Shown one piece after another: positions 6,078 through 6,275 of a stretch of DNA of 6,275 bases. The stretch is from an uncultured Cytophagaceae bacterium (lineage in GTDB: Bacteria; Bacteroidota; Bacteroidia; Cytophagales; Spirosomataceae). The position numbers were made by a program, and so were the translations under genes. The notes beneath the pieces were generated by a model. That model saw nothing but the letters and a program-made list of their open reading frames with translations. It was not told the origin of the DNA and ran no database searches. The stretch is from positions 1 through 6,275 of the forward strand of contig CAILUB010000165.1 of assembly GCA_903837305.1 (NCBI GenBank). Reading direction: 5' to 3'. Within the stretch, counting starts at the first letter, position 1. Every line of letters starts with the position of its first letter.

Positions 6078-6275
6078 ATGGAACTGGCAGCAATTCAAGC
6101 ATTTTTGCAATCGGAATTTGGTTTTGAATCCCACTGGGAGGAGGAATTAAGTCGATTGACTTTGCCTGCGGAGCAGATTTTGCCGGTTTGTGATTTTTTG
6201 TGGAAAAACCCTGCCACCTATTTCGATTCCCTTTCCTGCATCACGGCTATCGATCAAGGCCCAGAAGCGGGTAAA
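6078..6275 (+). CDS. nuoC: NADH-quinone oxidoreductase subunit C, N-terminal part (cut by window end)
   Basis: The first 66 residues of the 30-kDa peripheral subunit of complex I are visible, and the frame is open to the window edge. NuoC helps form the quinone-facing connecting part of the hydrophilic arm. The identification rests on the order after nuoB and on NPATYFDSLSCITAIDQGPE (44-63), a block typical of NuoC in Bacteroidota. The ATG at 6078-6080 is one base after the nuoB TAG (6074-6076), so translation is probably coupled, and the AGG between them is the only ribosome-site-like bases. Whether nuoC is fused to nuoD, as in E. coli, cannot be told from this part. Confidence 0.9.
   Translation, partial: MELAAIQAFLQSEFGFESHWEEELSRLTLPAEQILPVCDFLWKNPATYFDSLSCITAIDQGPEAGK

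Noticed and set aside
1..6275. Mobile element, CRISPR array, tRNA or rRNA gene, defence system
   Set aside because: No transposase, integrase, direct repeat series, RNA gene or defence domain is visible; all but two genes belong to known conserved, mostly housekeeping families.

Overview
The window looks like ordinary chromosomal DNA from a member of the Bacteroidota, most likely an aerobic Cytophagales-type bacterium. The evidence is indirect. There are almost no Shine-Dalgarno sequences ahead of starts. One -7-like box (TAnnTTTG type) is visible. The protein variants of RecG, YqgE, NuoB and PurN look Bacteroidota-like. A bacillithiol gene (bshA) sits beside a respiratory complex I operon. 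I could not run any search, so the genus is open.

Layout from left to right: the 3' end of an unrecognised plus-strand gene (3-164); a short AT-rich gene for a small basic exported protein (243-497, +); purN (562-1134, -); bshA (1187-2338, +); folK (2322-2807, -); a YqgE/AlgH family gene (2834-3403, +); recG (3400-5499, -); nuoB (5561-6076, +); and the 5' part of nuoC (6078 to the window edge, +). No stretch over 300 bases lacks a gene. The only gaps are 165-242, 498-561, 1135-1186, 2808-2833 and 5500-5560.

The genes serve unrelated housekeeping roles: purine synthesis (PurN), folate synthesis (FolK), bacillithiol synthesis (BshA), repair of stalled replication forks (RecG) and respiration (NuoB/NuoC). 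PurN and FolK are loosely linked, because PurN uses 10-formyl-tetrahydrofolate and FolK makes a folate precursor. Only nuoB-nuoC is a clear operon, with one base between stop and start.

The most notable architecture is strict strand alternation from purN to nuoB: three tight divergent pairs and two convergent pairs whose coding ends overlap by 17 bp and 4 bp. Other points worth a look are a forced TTG start for purN, a perfect 9-bp inverted repeat inside bshA, a 6-bp inverted repeat just ahead of the small exported-protein gene, and a nuo operon that begins at nuoB with no adjacent nuoA. I see no mobile element, CRISPR array, RNA gene or convincing new multi-gene system.
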